Assembly (NCBI GenBank): GCA_019115825.1
Contig: DXCV01000061.1
Span: 1 to 64,000 of the forward strand
From: Candidatus Bacteroides pullicola
GTDB taxonomy: Bacteria; Bacteroidota; Bacteroidia; Bacteroidales; Bacteroidaceae
DNA length: 64,000 nt
Reading direction: 5' to 3'
Both the position numbers and the translations under genes were made by a program. Below the pieces are notes generated by a model. It saw only the letters and a program-made list of their open reading frames with translations, was not told the DNA's origin and made no database searches. Of this stretch, positions 8,247-18,337 are shown piece by piece (the first letter of the stretch is position 1; the number at the start of each line of letters is the position of its first letter).

Positions 8247-8855
8247 ATGTTAAAGCCTTATTATATAAAAAATGTGGTGGAAGCCGGCTGCGACGAAGCC
8301 GGTCGCGGTTGCCTGGCGGGGGCGGTCTATGCCGCCGCAGTCATCCTGCCCCCGGACTTCCACAACGAGCAGCTGAACGACTCCAAGCAACTGACCGACC
8401 GTCAGCGGCGTGCCCTGCGCACGGTCATCGAGCGCGAGGCGGTGGCGTGGGCCGTGGGCGTCGTGTCGCCTGCCGAGATTGACCAGATGAACATCCTCAA
8501 TGCCTCCATCCTGGCCATGCACCGTGCCATAGATGCCCTACGCGTGCCTCCACAACACCTGCTGATAGACGGCAACCGTTTCCGCCCCTATCCCGGCATC
8601 CCGCATACCACGGTGGTCAAGGGTGACGGCAAATACCTGTCCATCGCCGCGGCCTCCATCCTGGCCAAGACCTGCCGCGACGACTACATGCTGCGCCTGC
8701 ACGCCGATTATCCAAACTATGGCTGGAACCGCAACAAGGGCTACCCCACGGCAGAACACCGGGCAGCCATCCGGGCCTGCGGCGAGACGCCGTATCATCG
8801 CCGGTCGTTCAATCTGCTGGGGGATGGACAGTTAAGCCTGGAGTTCGGAGAGTAA
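8247..8855 (+). CDS. rnhB: Ribonuclease HII
   Basis: The 202-residue enzyme cuts RNA-DNA hybrids and removes misincorporated ribonucleotides. The metal-binding D-E pair is at residues 16-17 in the motif G-C-D-E-A-G-R-G, and the second signature [14 protein letters not shown] and the late Y-G-W-x-x-N-K-G-Y are present. Length and start agree with Bacteroidetes RnhB. It is a single-gene unit divergent from the LysO pair. Confidence 0.95.
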   Translation: MLKPYYIKNVVEAGCDEAGRGCLAGAVYAAAVILPPDFHNEQLNDSKQLTDRQRRALRTVIEREAVAWAVGVVSPAEIDQMNILNASILAMHRAIDALRVPPQHLLIDGNRFRPYPGIPHTTVVKGDGKYLSIAAASILAKTCRDDYMLRLHADYPNYGWNRNKGYPTAEHRAAIRACGETPYHRRSFNLLGDGQLSLEFGE

Positions 8856-8898
8856 CAAAACAGGAGTCTCTTAGCAGAAAGCAGAATGACGCAGTGAC

Positions 8899-10032
8899 CT
8901 ATCGTTGATAGCAGTTCTTCAGCCAGTATTCAAATAGCGGATCCTGCAACTCTACTTTGTTAGAGGGAAGGAGGTCTATTAAGTCCTTCTCCAGCGTAGC
9001 TTTCCGCAGATTCTTGATATTGGCTGAAGTACCGAGGTCATATTTTTCCAAGGTCTCTTTGGCCGAGAAATTGGTGACTCCATCCGCTACAGCCAGCAGG
9101 AAGTTGATTTGCCGGGCTGTTAATGAATCTATGAGATTGGCAAACAGCAGGCTCAACTGATCGACAATGCCTTCGAAAGCCTGCATTACGATTTCCGCTG
9201 TAGTGTCTTCCACCGTGCGCAGCCAAGTTTGCTGGCTCAGTTGTTGGGTGTAGTAAGGGTGGTCTTTGACCAAGTCAGCTATTTGTCCGCAAAGCTCTGG
9301 GGAAATATTCTTTCCACTGTCGGAGAACCGATGTGCGATGAAGCGGATCCATTCTTCACGTTTGATTTTAGGAAGGAATAGGATACTACCAAATTTATAG
9401 AAGGGCATGCCATAGTTGCTGAAAATGTCCATCAGCATGTGTCTCTTGCTGCCGTATAAGCAATAGCAGACTTGTGTATGGCGTTGCCAATGCGCCCTCA
9501 ATTTGCGTTGGAGGGAAAGTGAATCCGCGTATTCATTGATATTTTGGAATTCATCGATGCAGACAATCATTTTCTTTCCGGTAGCCTGACAGATGGTGTG
9601 AGGTAATTCCAATATTTCATCATACGTGGCCTGGTTTTCCTTGAAGGAAAGCCCGAAAGAAAGCTCCATGGTCTGTCCTACATCGCTCAAGGTGACCGTG
9701 GGCATCAATTTGCTCAAGTATTTCCGGGCATTGGCGATGAAACTTTCCCACGCCGAGGTATGAGCCCGCAAAACAGCATTAGCAAAGGCTTGGTAGAACT
9801 GTTCTTCACTACGGCAATTGAAAATGTCTATTTGACAGACCATAACCGTAGGGTCGGCCTTGAATCGCTGCAGAACCTGATTGACCAACGAAGTCTTACC
9901 CCAGCGACGGGGAGATATAATTATCGTGTTCACCAGCCCACTGAAGTTGCGAAACAGGATTTCTTGCTCGCCTTGCCGATCGGTGAAATTTTCCTTTTCG
10001 GCTATTTTCCCGTAGACAAAAGGTATCTCCAT
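8899..10032 (-). CDS. Orphan AAA-type ATPase (archaeal ATPase-like family)
   Basis: The 377-residue protein has a P-loop at residues 40-48 (S-P-R-R-W-G-K-T-S), a Walker B strand near 155-160 (M-I-V-C-I-D-E-F) and a sensor-like Y-G-S-K-R-H segment. A C-terminal ~100-residue region looks like a winged-helix domain (L-T-A-R-Q-I-N-F-L-L-A-V-A-D-G). This order matches the PF01637-like STAND-related ATPases common as solitary genes in gut Bacteroidetes. Function is unknown. Base composition is lower in GC than the neighbours, hinting at acquisition. Confidence 0.75.
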   Translation of the reverse strand: MEIPFVYGKIAEKENFTDRQGEQEILFRNFSGLVNTIIISPRRWGKTSLVNQVLQRFKADPTVMVCQIDIFNCRSEEQFYQAFANAVLRAHTSAWESFIANARKYLSKLMPTVTLSDVGQTMELSFGLSFKENQATYDEILELPHTICQATGKKMIVCIDEFQNINEYADSLSLQRKLRAHWQRHTQVCYCLYGSKRHMLMDIFSNYGMPFYKFGSILFLPKIKREEWIRFIAHRFSDSGKNISPELCGQIADLVKDHPYYTQQLSQQTWLRTVEDTTAEIVMQAFEGIVDQLSLLFANLIDSLTARQINFLLAVADGVTNFSAKETLEKYDLGTSANIKNLRKATLEKDLIDLLPSNKVELQDPLFEYWLKNCYQR

Positions 10033-10132
10033 AGGTGCAATGCTTTAATTGCCACAAAGATAGGCTTTCTTCCTTATACGTGCAAGCAATCTAACCATTT
10101 AATTTGAAATCAATCCATTTCAAATCGATTGA

Positions 10133-10804
10133 TTAGCTGCCTGCGTTCGGCCTTTCCTCAATCATCCCGTCCACCAGCCGTATCGTGCGGTCTGTCAGCC
10201 GGGCCAGTCCCTCGTCGTGGGTGACGATGACGAAGGTCTGTCCCAAGCGGTCGCGCAGGTCGAAGAAGAGGCGGTGCAACTCCTCCTTGTGGTGGGTGTC
10301 CAGACTGCCCGACGGTTCGTCGGCCAGCACCACGGAGGGGCGGTTTATCAGGGCGCGTGCCACGGCGACACGCTGCTTCTCGCCGCCGGACAATTCATTG
10401 GGTTTGTGGGTAGCGCGTCCGTCCAGTCCCAGCAAAGCGAGCATCTCCGTGGCGGCGGTTTTCGCCTCCTGTGTCCCGCGTCCGGCAATGAGGGCGGGAA
10501 TCATCACATTTTCCAAGGCCGTGAACTCGGGCAACAGTTGATGGAACTGGAACACAAAGCCGATGTGGCGGTTGCGGAAGGCGGACAGTTCACGCTCTTT
10601 CATCCGCTGCACGGGTGTCCCGTCAATGAGGACTGTACCCGTATCCGGCCGGTCCAGCGTGCCCATGATTTGCAGTAGGGTGGTCTTGCCCGCTCCGCTG
10701 GGGCCGACGATGCTCACCACCTCGCCTTGCTCTACTTTCAGACTGATACCCCGCAATACTTGCAGGGAGCCGAAACTCTTAGTTATGTCTTGCAACTGAA
10801 TCAT
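10133..10804 (-). CDS. lolD: ABC transporter ATP-binding protein, LolD type
   Basis: This 223-residue ATPase has Walker A at residues 34-41 (G-P-S-G-A-G-K-T), a Q-loop ([12 protein letters not shown]), the signature L-S-G-G-E-K-Q-R, Walker [10 protein letters not shown] and the H-loop [19 protein letters not shown] is characteristic of LolD, which powers release of lipoproteins from the inner membrane. The LolC/E permease is not adjacent, as is usual in this phylum. It lies 6 bp after tcdA on the same strand. Confidence 0.85.
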   Translation of the reverse strand: MIQLQDITKSFGSLQVLRGISLKVEQGEVVSIVGPSGAGKTTLLQIMGTLDRPDTGTVLIDGTPVQRMKERELSAFRNRHIGFVFQFHQLLPEFTALENVMIPALIAGRGTQEAKTAATEMLALLGLDGRATHKPNELSGGEKQRVAVARALINRPSVVLADEPSGSLDTHHKEELHRLFFDLRDRLGQTFVIVTHDEGLARLTDRTIRLVDGMIEERPNAGS

Positions 10805-10810
10805 CTTTCC

Positions 10811-11527
10811 TTATATTCTCTTGATCACATATTCCGCCAGGTAGCAGCCAAAGACGGCCGGCATGTAGCTCACGGTGCCGCAGGTGGACTTCTTGTTTCG
10901 CTCGTCGTCAGTCAGCATCACGGCCTTGGGGTCGGCCTGCTCGGTGCTGAACACTACAGGCACCTTGTGGCGCGCGCCCATCTTCTGCAACCGCTTGCGC
11001 ACCGCCTTGCTCAGGCCGCAGTGGTAGGTATCCCACAAGTCGGCGAAGCGGATTTGCGTGATGTCGCTCTTGGCGCCTGCCCCCATGCTGCATACGATTT
11101 TAAGGCGGCGGCGCAATGCCTCGGCTATCAGGTGGCACTTGGGCGCCAAGGTGTCGATGGCATCCACCACGAAGTCATACGATGCAGCGTCCAGCAGGGC
11201 GGGAATGTCCTCATCTTTCAGAAAGATGGGACGCACATCCAGCTCCACCTCCGGGTTGATGTCGCGGAAACGTGCCGCCAAGACCTCAGCTTTCGGCTGC
11301 CCCAAGGTGGAGTGCAGGGCTGGCAGTTGGCGGTTAAGGTTGGTGGGCTGTACGGTGTCGGCATCTACCAGCGTCAGGCGGCCCACCCCGGCACGGCACA
11401 ACATCTCAGCGGCATAGGCGCCCACACCGCCCAAGCCCACCACCAATACATGTGCCCGGTGAAGTCGTTCGGCCTTTTCCTCGCCCAGCAAGAGGCGGGT
11501 GCGTTGTTGCCAATCTTCTGTCATCAT
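10811..11527 (-). CDS. tcdA: tRNA threonylcarbamoyladenosine dehydratase
   Basis: The 238-residue E1-like enzyme cyclises t6A37 of tRNA to ct6A using ATP. The nucleotide-binding G-L-G-G-V-G is at residues 31-36, followed by the V-D-A-D strand, R-Q-L, and C-S-M-G-A-G-A-K-S-D as in CsdL/TcdA. The start overlaps the antiporter stop in a TAATG arrangement, which suggests coupled translation of antiporter, tcdA and lolD. Confidence 0.88.
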   Translation of the reverse strand: MMTEDWQQRTRLLLGEEKAERLHRAHVLVVGLGGVGAYAAEMLCRAGVGRLTLVDADTVQPTNLNRQLPALHSTLGQPKAEVLAARFRDINPEVELDVRPIFLKDEDIPALLDAASYDFVVDAIDTLAPKCHLIAEALRRRLKIVCSMGAGAKSDITQIRFADLWDTYHCGLSKAVRKRLQKMGARHKVPVVFSTEQADPKAVMLTDDERNKKSTCGTVSYMPAVFGCYLAEYVIKRI

Positions 11528-13668
11528 TAGTTGTCTTTTTTAAACCATTTATAGAACCAGCGGCCCACTTTCTCGTAGTGCTGGCTTTCGTTGTTGCCCT
11601 GCGGGTTGGCAAAGGAGATAGCATCCTGCGGCTCGCCTATCTGGTCGGGGTAGAGAACAATCAGGCTGTTGTTGGTAAAGTATTTGCCCAGTTGTCCCGG
11701 CAGGCGCTCGAACGAACTGTCGTAGGAGATGGAGCCGCGGCGTGCACTGATGACCACCAGCAGATGGTCGTAGTTGACCTGCCCCGTCAGCAGCAACAGG
11801 TCATCCCAGTCGTCCAGGCGCGAGAGTTCGGCCATCGTGTCGCTGTACTTCTTGCGCACCAAGGCTTGCAGCAGGTGAGTAGTCTGTTCGTTGGCAAAGA
11901 AATGCACGCGGCAGTTCAGCGTGGCCCCCATACGGCAGAAGTGCTCCACCCACTTCGCGAAGCCGGCCTCATACTCTGCCTTGGGCGGCACGGCAATGAT
12001 GATGCGGCGCAGGGTGTTGAGCGGCATCAGGAAACGCGCCACCATTACTTCGCGGTGCAGGCCTTTCAGCAGACTTTCGGTCAGCTTTCCGAAGTACGAA
12101 TCCATCAGGTTCACTTTGTAGTGCAGGCCGATGACTACGTCGGTGGCATCATATTCGCGGGCGGTGTGGATGATGCCCGCCGCAATGTTCAGGTCGTAGC
12201 GGCTGATGCACTGCAGTTGCAGCCCGGCCGAAGCCGCAATCTTCGCCGCCCGCTCCAGGTAGCGTTTGCCCTGTTGCTCCAGGCGGTCGGATTCGGTATG
12301 GTCGTTGATGACGTTCAGCGCCACCAGGTTGTCTTTCTGCTTGGGGTCGCGGATGAGCAGGGAGAGACACATCAGGTATTCGATAGTGGCAGGATTGGCC
12401 ACGGGAATCAGGATTTTCTCGGGCACACGGGATGAGTCGCTTTCCTCCAGATGCGCCTCATCCATCGCCACCCGCCTTGCCGCCCGCTCGGTGATGAACG
12501 AACTGACCACGCAAGTCACCAGGATGAGCAGCACCGTACCGTTCAGCACATCCTCGTTCAGCAAACGTTCTCCATTGGGTTGTATCAGATTGTAACCCAC
12601 CAGCACCGCCGCCAGCGTGGCTGCCGCCTGCGCATTGCTCAGGCCGAACATCAGTTCGCGCTCCAAGGGCGACATGCGATATATCTTCTGCGTCAGCCAC
12701 GAGGCAATCCATTTGCCCACCAAGGCCACGACAATCATCACGCCGGCCACCTTCAGCGCGTCTCCTCCGCCGAAGATGACGTGGATATCTATCAACATGC
12801 CCACGCCAATCAGGAAGTAAGGAATGAACAGGGCATTGCCCACGAACTCCAGATGGCTCATCAACGGCGACACATGGGGAATGAGGCGGTTCAGGACGAG
12901 TCCCACGAGGAACGCACCCAGGATACCCTCCATACCGATGAACTCCATCAAGCCCGCACCGAGAAACACCATGGCCAGCACGAAGATGAACTGCATCACA
13001 TTGTCGTCATACCGCCGGAAGAACCATCGCCCGATGCGGGGAAACAACTGCATGATGAGCACGCCCAGCACCACCACCTTCACCACCAGCCACAGCCAGA
13101 ACAGACCGCCCCCTTCGCCCTTGAACAGGCCGCTGATGACGGCCAGCACCAGCAGGGTCAGCGTGTCCGTCACCGCCGTGCCTCCCACAGCGATGCTGAC
13201 GCTGCGGTGGCGCGAAATGCCGTAGCGAATGACGATGGGATAAGCCACCAGCGTGTGCGAGGCATACATACTGGCCAACAGGATGGAAGTCAGCAGGCTG
13301 TATTCCAGCAGAATCATATTGGTCACCATACCGATGCCGATGGGGATGATGAACGCCAGCAGACCCAACATGACAGCCTTGCCCCGGTTCTTCTTGAAGT
13401 CGGACATATTCATCTCCAAGCCCGCCAGAAACATGATGTAGTACACGCCCACCTTGCCGAACAACTCGAAACTACTGTCCCGCGCCAGGATATTGAGCCC
13501 GTGCTCGCCGATAACCAATCCTGCCAGAATCATGCCGATGATGTGCGGGATGCGCAACTTGTTCAGCAGGATGGGGGCGAACAAGATGATGAGCAGTACC
13601 AGGAGGAATATCCAGGTAGGGTCGGTGATGGGCAGTTGCAGATTGAAGTGAAACAAGTCCATGGGCAC
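11527..13668 (-). CDS. CPA2-type cation:proton antiporter with cytoplasmic stress-protein domain
   Basis: The 713-residue protein has about 12 transmembrane helices in the first ~400 residues with Kef/NapA features: the [11 protein letters not shown] start, the S-H-T-L-V-A-Y-P segment and [10 protein letters not shown]. The C-terminal ~280 residues are soluble and resemble tandem universal-stress-protein folds ([10 protein letters not shown] near the boundary). It probably exchanges Na+ or K+ for protons. A second Met six bases downstream is an equally plausible start. It leads the tcdA-lolD operon. Confidence 0.85.
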   Translation of the reverse strand: MPMDLFHFNLQLPITDPTWIFLLVLLIILFAPILLNKLRIPHIIGMILAGLVIGEHGLNILARDSSFELFGKVGVYYIMFLAGLEMNMSDFKKNRGKAVMLGLLAFIIPIGIGMVTNMILLEYSLLTSILLASMYASHTLVAYPIVIRYGISRHRSVSIAVGGTAVTDTLTLLVLAVISGLFKGEGGGLFWLWLVVKVVVLGVLIMQLFPRIGRWFFRRYDDNVMQFIFVLAMVFLGAGLMEFIGMEGILGAFLVGLVLNRLIPHVSPLMSHLEFVGNALFIPYFLIGVGMLIDIHVIFGGGDALKVAGVMIVVALVGKWIASWLTQKIYRMSPLERELMFGLSNAQAAATLAAVLVGYNLIQPNGERLLNEDVLNGTVLLILVTCVVSSFITERAARRVAMDEAHLEESDSSRVPEKILIPVANPATIEYLMCLSLLIRDPKQKDNLVALNVINDHTESDRLEQQGKRYLERAAKIAASAGLQLQCISRYDLNIAAGIIHTAREYDATDVVIGLHYKVNLMDSYFGKLTESLLKGLHREVMVARFLMPLNTLRRIIIAVPPKAEYEAGFAKWVEHFCRMGATLNCRVHFFANEQTTHLLQALVRKKYSDTMAELSRLDDWDDLLLLTGQVNYDHLLVVISARRGSISYDSSFERLPGQLGKYFTNNSLIVLYPDQIGEPQDAISFANPQGNNESQHYEKVGRWFYKWFKKDN

Positions 13669-13741
13669 GGGATATTAGGTTTCGGTGTGCAAAATAACGA
13701 AAAACTTTTCACTTTTGAAGCCGCCATAGCGCATTTTATTG

Positions 13742-13749
13742 TAAATTTG
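13742..13749 (+). promoter_or_regulatory. -7 box of asd promoter
   Basis: TAAATTTG matches TAnnTTTG, about 65 bp before the asd start; TTTG at 13714-13717 could act as -33 with a long spacer. Confidence 0.5.
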
Positions 13750-13815
13750 CGCCCGAAAAGAGACTTAGACATACATTATATCCGTATTATCAACCATCTT
13801 AAAAGCAAAAAGACA

Positions 13816-14823
13816 ATGAAAGTAGCGATTGTGGGAGCAAGCGGAGCCGTGGGACAAGAGTTCCTGCGCGTGCTCGATGAAAGAAATTTTCCGTTGGACG
13901 AACTGGTGTTGTTCGGGTCCAAGCGCAGTGCCGGGACCAAATACACGTTCCGTGGCAAGGAAATCGAAGTGAAACTCCTGCAACACAACGATGACTTCAA
14001 GGGTGTGGACATTGCTTTCACGTCCGCCGGTGCAGGAACCTCCAAGGAATTTGCCGAAACCATCACGAAGTATGGTGCCGTGATGATAGACAACTCCAGC
14101 GCCTTCCGCATGGACGCTGATGTACCTTTGGTAGTGCCCGAAGTGAACGCCGCCGACGCCAAGGACCGTCCACGCGGCATTATCGCCAACCCCAACTGCA
14201 CCACCATCCAGATGGTCGTGGCGCTGAAAGCCATCGAGCAACTGAGCCACATCAAGGTGGTGCACGTCTCCACCTATCAGGCTGCCAGCGGCGCCGGTGC
14301 CGCTGCCATGCAGGAATTGTACGAGCAATACCGCCAAGTATTGGCCGGCGAACCCGTCACTGTGGAGAAATTCGCCTACCAGCTGGCCTTCAACCTCATT
14401 CCGCAAATCGACGTCTTCACCGACAACGGCTATACCAAGGAAGAAATGAAGATGTACAACGAGACGCGCAAAATCATGCACAGCGATGTCCGCGTCAGCG
14501 CCACCTGTGTCCGCGTGCCTGCCCTGCGCTCCCACTCGGAGAGCATCTGGGTGGAGACCGAACGTCCCATCTCCGTGGAAGAAGCCCGCGAAGCTTTCGC
14601 CAAGGGCGAGGGCCTGGTGTTGATGGACAATCCCGCCGAGAAGGAATATCCCATGCCTCTCTTCCTGGCCGGCAAGGATCCCGTCTACGTAGGTCGCATC
14701 CGCAAAGACCTGGCCAATGACAATGGCCTGACCTTCTGGATTGTGGGCGACCAAATCAAGAAAGGCGCCGCACTCAATGCCGTGCAGATTGCAGAGTATC
14801 TGATTAAGGAGAAAGACATTTAA
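13816..14823 (+). CDS. asd: Aspartate-semialdehyde dehydrogenase
   Basis: The 335-residue enzyme makes aspartate semialdehyde for lysine/diaminopimelate, threonine and methionine. It begins with the NADP-binding [13 protein letters not shown], has the catalytic Cys at 128 in N-P-N-C-T-T and the R-S-H-S-E-S-I-W segment. The reading frame is open for 1.3 kb upstream, but that is the antisense of the antiporter. The ATG at 13816 gives the canonical N-terminus. Confidence 0.95.
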   Translation: MKVAIVGASGAVGQEFLRVLDERNFPLDELVLFGSKRSAGTKYTFRGKEIEVKLLQHNDDFKGVDIAFTSAGAGTSKEFAETITKYGAVMIDNSSAFRMDADVPLVVPEVNAADAKDRPRGIIANPNCTTIQMVVALKAIEQLSHIKVVHVSTYQAASGAGAAAMQELYEQYRQVLAGEPVTVEKFAYQLAFNLIPQIDVFTDNGYTKEEMKMYNETRKIMHSDVRVSATCVRVPALRSHSESIWVETERPISVEEAREAFAKGEGLVLMDNPAEKEYPMPLFLAGKDPVYVGRIRKDLANDNGLTFWIVGDQIKKGAALNAVQIAEYLIKEKDI

Positions 14824-14853
14824 GCAAGGGAACAATATTATCCCGCACGAAAC

Positions 14854-14903
14854 AACGCGGATGATGCAGCCGATTCAAAGGGGTTGCGTCATCCGCGTTT
14901 TAT
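14854..14903 (+). terminator. Intrinsic terminator after asd
   Basis: AACGCGGATGATGC at 14854-14867 pairs with GCGTCATCCGCGTT at 14886-14899 (14 bp with one G-T pair) and is followed by TTTA. Confidence 0.85.
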
Positions 14904-14940
14904 ATTGCCTATCAGCTTAGTTAGAATAGTTGCGATAATT

Positions 14941-15094
14941 ATCATCATCGTACATGATGCCTATCATCATCGTACATGATGCCCACCATCATCGTACATG
15001 ATACCTATCATCATCGTATATGATGCCTAGAATCATCGTACATGAGTCCTGCAATCATCGTACATGAGTCCTCGAATCATCGTACATAAATGAA
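14941..15094. repeat. 22-bp tandem repeat, seven units
   Basis: Seven contiguous 22-bp units start at 14941, 14963, 14985, 15007, 15029, 15051 and 15073. The core ATCATCGTACATGA is nearly invariant while the four bases at the unit joint vary. The array lies between the asd terminator and the operators of the DUF2975 operon. The period is exactly that of the arrays at 6872 and 21046 although the unit sequence differs. Confidence 0.9.
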
Positions 15095-15150
15095 ATGTGC
15101 GCAGCTGGCGGGAAGTGGGGAAGGCGATTTTATCGAATCTCGCCATAATT

Positions 15151-15230
15151 TTATCGTTTTTCGATAAATTTTTCTCGTTTTTCTTTGTCATGTCGAAAAA
15201 AGGTGTTTCCTTTGCACATCGAAAAACGAT
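15151..15230 (+). promoter_or_regulatory. Promoter with two TTATCG-type palindromic operators
   Basis: TTATCGTTTTTCGATAA at 15151-15167 is a perfect 6-bp inverted repeat around five T. ATCGAAAAACGAT at 15218-15230 is the same operator in the other orientation, with a further half-site TTATCGAG just after. Between them TTCCTTTG at 15207-15214 is a near-match to the -7 box, so the second operator covers the expected transcription start. The XRE-family regulator encoded at the operon's end (18959) is the natural candidate repressor (inference). Confidence 0.7.
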
Positions 15231-15290
15231 AAATACTTATCGAGAAACAAAAACAATATTGAGTGTATAACTTCTAAAAGTGCAGAGATT

Positions 15291-15437
15291 ATGAAAGAGA
15301 CAACGAAAGCGGTATGCATCCGCATTGGCAAAGGCGTAGGTTATTTCCTGTTGGGCCTGTTCACGTTCTACGTGATAGACTGCGTGTATGTCGACGTGAA
15401 ACACGCCATCGTAGACGCTTGGGAAGAAAGCAAATAA
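15291..15437 (+). CDS. Small membrane protein, 48 residues
   Basis: An ATG 60 bp after the operator region opens a 48-residue frame: a basic start (M-K-E-T-T-K), one hydrophobic helix (V-G-Y-F-L-L-G-L-F-T-F-Y-V) and an acidic tail ending E-E-S-K. It is the first frame of the operon and the composition fits a single-pass membrane peptide. No family is recognised. The next gene begins 47 bp later. Confidence 0.55.
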   Translation: MKETTKAVCIRIGKGVGYFLLGLFTFYVIDCVYVDVKHAIVDAWEESK

Positions 15438-15484
15438 ATCACCTTATTTAATATATAGTATAACCTCTAAAAACAACAGACGAT

Positions 15485-16006
15485 ATGAAGACTTTGGTAA
15501 TGACTTTGATTTTTGCAGTGAACGGTATGACAAGTGCAGCAACCCCGGTGGCATCCAACGGATTTGCCTATAACGCGGAGGTGAACGACCACAACCAGGT
15601 GACCTCCCAATATGTGTACAAGGCCGACGGCCAGTACCTGGAGCATCACCTGAAGTATGACTACACCTACGACGAGGCCGGGCGCGTGGTGAAGAAGGAA
15701 GCCTTCCGGTGGGACGAAATCGACCGGGCGTATGAACGCTACTACTGCCTGACGTGGGACTACGATGCCGAGAGCGTTTCCCTGGAGTATGCCTTGTGGA
15801 ATGAGCAGGAGGAAGCCTATTCGGACGCCAAGCAGCGCGCCGAATACAGCTTCACCTGCGACGGGCTGAACTACCAAGCCTACGACTGGGACAGCCGGCG
15901 GGGCGAATGGCAATTGCAGGCCGAGCACTCCGTGACGGACGATGCCCTCCTGCTGGCCGAGGCCGACGCTGCATCCGCGATGACAACTGATGGTATCACC
16001 CGCTAA
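15485..16006 (+). CDS. DUF3836 secreted protein
   Basis: The 173-residue product has a short signal peptide (M-K-T-L-V-M-T-L-I-F-A-V) and a body of Y-x-Y/aromatic repeats (Y-V-Y-K-A-D-G-Q-Y, Y-D-Y-T-Y-D-E-A-G-R) characteristic of the Bacteroides DUF3836 family, which resembles YD/RHS-like beta units. Function is unknown. It is encoded 10 bp before the CPBP protease gene. Confidence 0.7.
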   Translation: MKTLVMTLIFAVNGMTSAATPVASNGFAYNAEVNDHNQVTSQYVYKADGQYLEHHLKYDYTYDEAGRVVKKEAFRWDEIDRAYERYYCLTWDYDAESVSLEYALWNEQEEAYSDAKQRAEYSFTCDGLNYQAYDWDSRRGEWQLQAEHSVTDDALLLAEADAASAMTTDGITR

Positions 16007-16016
16007 AGACGACGTT

Positions 16017-16835
16017 ATGGGAAAAGCTATCAAACTGTTCTTCGTGTTCATCCTGCTCCAGGTGTTGGCCGGCGCGGCTGCCGTGCCCCTGGTGCTGGTG
16101 TGGCAATTCGTCACGACGGGCACGGTGACTGCCTACGAGGCCGGAGCCGCCACGCAGGTGCCCAGCTCGATGCTGATGCTGTTCTTCACCGTATGGTATC
16201 TGTGGAAGAAGGGGTACCTGGACAACGACGGGCAGATCTACTCGCCCGTATCCCCCGCCTACCTGGGGTGGACCTTCGTGGCGGGCCTGTCGGCCATCGT
16301 GCTGATGGAGGGCCTGATGTCGGTGCTTGACTTCCTGCCCAATTGGCTGGAAGGCACCTTCAACCAGATGTATGGCAATTGGGGAGGTATCCTCTACCTG
16401 GCTCTCCTGGGGCCGGTGCTGGAGGAACTGATGTTCCGCGGGGCCATCACACGCGAGTTACTCAAGAAGTATCGCCCCGGCGCCGCCATCGTCTTCTCCG
16501 GACTGATGTTCGGGCTTATCCACTTCAATCCCGCGCAGTCCGTTGCAGGCTTCCTGATGGGGATGCTGCTGGCCTGGCTCTACTATCGCACCCGCAGTGT
16601 GGTGCCGGGCATACTGGTGCACGTGGTGAACAATTCGCTCTCCGTGTGGGGCGGCATGAACTTCCCCGACGTGGATTACCTGTACCAAATGGTGGGCGGC
16701 ACCACCTACGCCGTTTGCCTCTGCGTGGCCGCCGTGGCCTTCATGCTGAGCGTGTGGCGCCTGGCGCGCTATCCCAAGGCACCCAACTATGACTGCCCTT
16801 CCGTGACAACTGAAGCAAAGGAGGATTCGCTATGA
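16017..16835 (+). CDS. CPBP-family intramembrane metalloprotease
   Basis: The 272-residue protein has about eight hydrophobic helices and all three CPBP (Abi) motifs: E-E-L-M-F-R-G, G-L-I-H-F-N-P and H-V-V-N-N-S. These supply the Glu, His and Asn residues thought to form the zinc site within the membrane. Relatives are CaaX-type proteases or bacteriocin self-immunity proteins. An upstream frame start at 15990 overlaps the previous gene; the ATG at 16017 is preferred. It overlaps the next gene by 4 bp. Confidence 0.85.
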   Translation: MGKAIKLFFVFILLQVLAGAAAVPLVLVWQFVTTGTVTAYEAGAATQVPSSMLMLFFTVWYLWKKGYLDNDGQIYSPVSPAYLGWTFVAGLSAIVLMEGLMSVLDFLPNWLEGTFNQMYGNWGGILYLALLGPVLEELMFRGAITRELLKKYRPGAAIVFSGLMFGLIHFNPAQSVAGFLMGMLLAWLYYRTRSVVPGILVHVVNNSLSVWGGMNFPDVDYLYQMVGGTTYAVCLCVAAVAFMLSVWRLARYPKAPNYDCPSVTTEAKEDSL

Positions 16836-17296
16836 AACGACTGAAAGCAATTTATACGTATTTGCAGCAACGCTACGGCTCGTTGGGAAACTTGGTAGTG
16901 TTTGCCATTATTGCGTTGATTATGGTTTGGTTCGAAGCCCTCAACCTGGTGGTAAGCCTTGAGGCGGGAGGCGGAGACAAGTACTTGGCGTGGATGTATG
17001 CCTGCAACTTGGCCTGCCTGCTGGTGATTGCCATCCAGTTGCTCCGCCTGGACGGGCGGCGTCTGTTGAGCTACCGGACAGCCGACATCCTGCAGACCAG
17101 CGGGTCCTTGGTTATCTTATTGATGATAATCCGGAATCTTTTGTCCAAGCATGTCACCAGTGTAGTCCTGGACAACGTGGCATTCTATTCGGAAGATGTG
17201 GTGTTCATCTATCTGCTGGGGTTCGTATTGGTGGCTTGCGCGGGGATGATACGCCGCGCGGTGAAGATTAAGGAAGAACAGGATTTGACGATATAA
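16832..17296 (+). CDS. DUF2975-like membrane protein, paralogue 1
   Basis: This 154-residue protein has four hydrophobic helices and ends in K-I-K-E-E-Q-D-L-T-I, the tail shared with the three following genes. It is the most divergent copy in the N-terminal half. The start overlaps the CPBP stop by 4 bp. DUF2975 proteins are four-helix membrane proteins of unknown role, often paired with a YozG-like XRE regulator as here. Confidence 0.7.
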   Translation: MKRLKAIYTYLQQRYGSLGNLVVFAIIALIMVWFEALNLVVSLEAGGGDKYLAWMYACNLACLLVIAIQLLRLDGRRLLSYRTADILQTSGSLVILLMIIRNLLSKHVTSVVLDNVAFYSEDVVFIYLLGFVLVACAGMIRRAVKIKEEQDLTI

Positions 17297-17317
17297 TCAA
17301 ACATAGGAGGATATACA

Positions 17318-17776
17318 ATGACACAGAAGAATAAAGTAACACAGAAGAGGGAGCGAAATCTGATAGCCCTATTGTCCGGTTTCTGCGCCTTTGTGTTCAT
17401 GAGCAGCACTTTCCGAAACATTACACTATCTTATGAATTGGGCAAGGACGACACGGGTACTTTCATCTGGCAGATGATTCCGGAGAGCGTGGCACTGCTG
17501 CTCATGGCGTTTTGCGCCGGGTTAGTCATCCGGATGCTTTATAACCTGAAACACAAGCGCATCTTTATCCCCGAGAATGTCCGTCTGGTGCAGTACTTGG
17601 GATTGGCGGTGTTGATATATGGCGTATTCTTGAGTATATGGAAGCACGTGTCACCCGTGGAAACCGTAGGCTTCATGCGCGATGCGTTCTTGCTCTTGGG
17701 CGGTTTCATCCTGCTGATAGGGAGCGTGTTCAAGGCGGGCATCCGCATGAAAGAAGAACAAGATTTGACGATATAA
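17318..17776 (+). CDS. DUF2975-like membrane protein, paralogue 2
   Basis: The 152-residue product has a basic N-terminus (K-V-T-Q-K-R-E-R-N), four hydrophobic segments, the family's mid-protein motif L-K-H-K-R-I-F-I-P-E-N (the 'R-x-F-T-x-x-N' loop) and the tail I-R-M-K-E-E-Q-D-L-T-I. An A/G-rich ribosome site (AGGAGG) precedes the ATG. It lies 21 bp after paralogue 1. Confidence 0.75.
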   Translation: MTQKNKVTQKRERNLIALLSGFCAFVFMSSTFRNITLSYELGKDDTGTFIWQMIPESVALLLMAFCAGLVIRMLYNLKHKRIFIPENVRLVQYLGLAVLIYGVFLSIWKHVSPVETVGFMRDAFLLLGGFILLIGSVFKAGIRMKEEQDLTI

Positions 17777-17795
17777 TACAAAGGAGGAATGAACG

Positions 17796-18272
17796 ATGAA
17801 ACTGAAACGTTTGTTAGCATTGACTGAAAAAGACGAGAAGCAAGAACGCGAGTTTGTCATGATGTGCCTGGCCGTGACCTGCGGTGCTGGCGTGCTGGCC
17901 GAGGCATTGCGCCTGCTGCTGGCCATAATAGACTGGAGTAACGGCACGCTGACGGACGGCTGGATGCTGGCCACGCGCGGCATCAACCTGGCGGTATGTG
18001 CCGTGTGCGCCGGGCTGGCCTTCCTCATCATGCGCGAGGTGAAGCACCGCCGCGTATTCACCCGGCTGAACGCACTGTACATCACCTTCATAGGCTGTGC
18101 GGCCACCTTTGGCGGCATTGCGCAGAACGCCATCGTGGCCTTCGTGTATGAGGACATCGTCCTTCAGACGGGTGACATGGCCTATCTTATCATTGGCCTG
18201 TTGCTGCTGTTCATCGCCACCCTGTTCAACATCGGCATCCGCATGAAGGAGGAGCAGGAGCTGACGGTATAG
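17796..18272 (+). CDS. DUF2975-like membrane protein, paralogue 3
   Basis: The 158-residue protein has four predicted helices, the loop V-K-H-R-R-V-F-T-R-L-N and the tail I-R-M-K-E-E-Q-E-L-T-V. AAAGGAGG lies just upstream of the ATG. It follows paralogue 2 by 19 bp, so all copies should be co-transcribed and made in similar amounts. Confidence 0.75.
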   Translation: MKLKRLLALTEKDEKQEREFVMMCLAVTCGAGVLAEALRLLLAIIDWSNGTLTDGWMLATRGINLAVCAVCAGLAFLIMREVKHRRVFTRLNALYITFIGCAATFGGIAQNAIVAFVYEDIVLQTGDMAYLIIGLLLLFIATLFNIGIRMKEEQELTV

Positions 18273-18337
18273 TACTCCCTATACGATATAGAGGAATCTT
18301 ACCACAAAAATAAAAACTGAATAAAAAAGAAAGAGTT

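Noticed and set aside
10727-11530. Rightward frame opposite lolD and tcdA
   Set aside because: It is the complement of two well-conserved genes in high-GC sequence.
12451-13815. A very long rightward frame running into asd
   Set aside because: It is the antisense of the antiporter gene; asd homology starts exactly at the ATG at 13816.
14941-15094. The seven-unit repeat as a CRISPR array
   Set aside because: The units are directly adjacent with no spacers and no cas genes are near.
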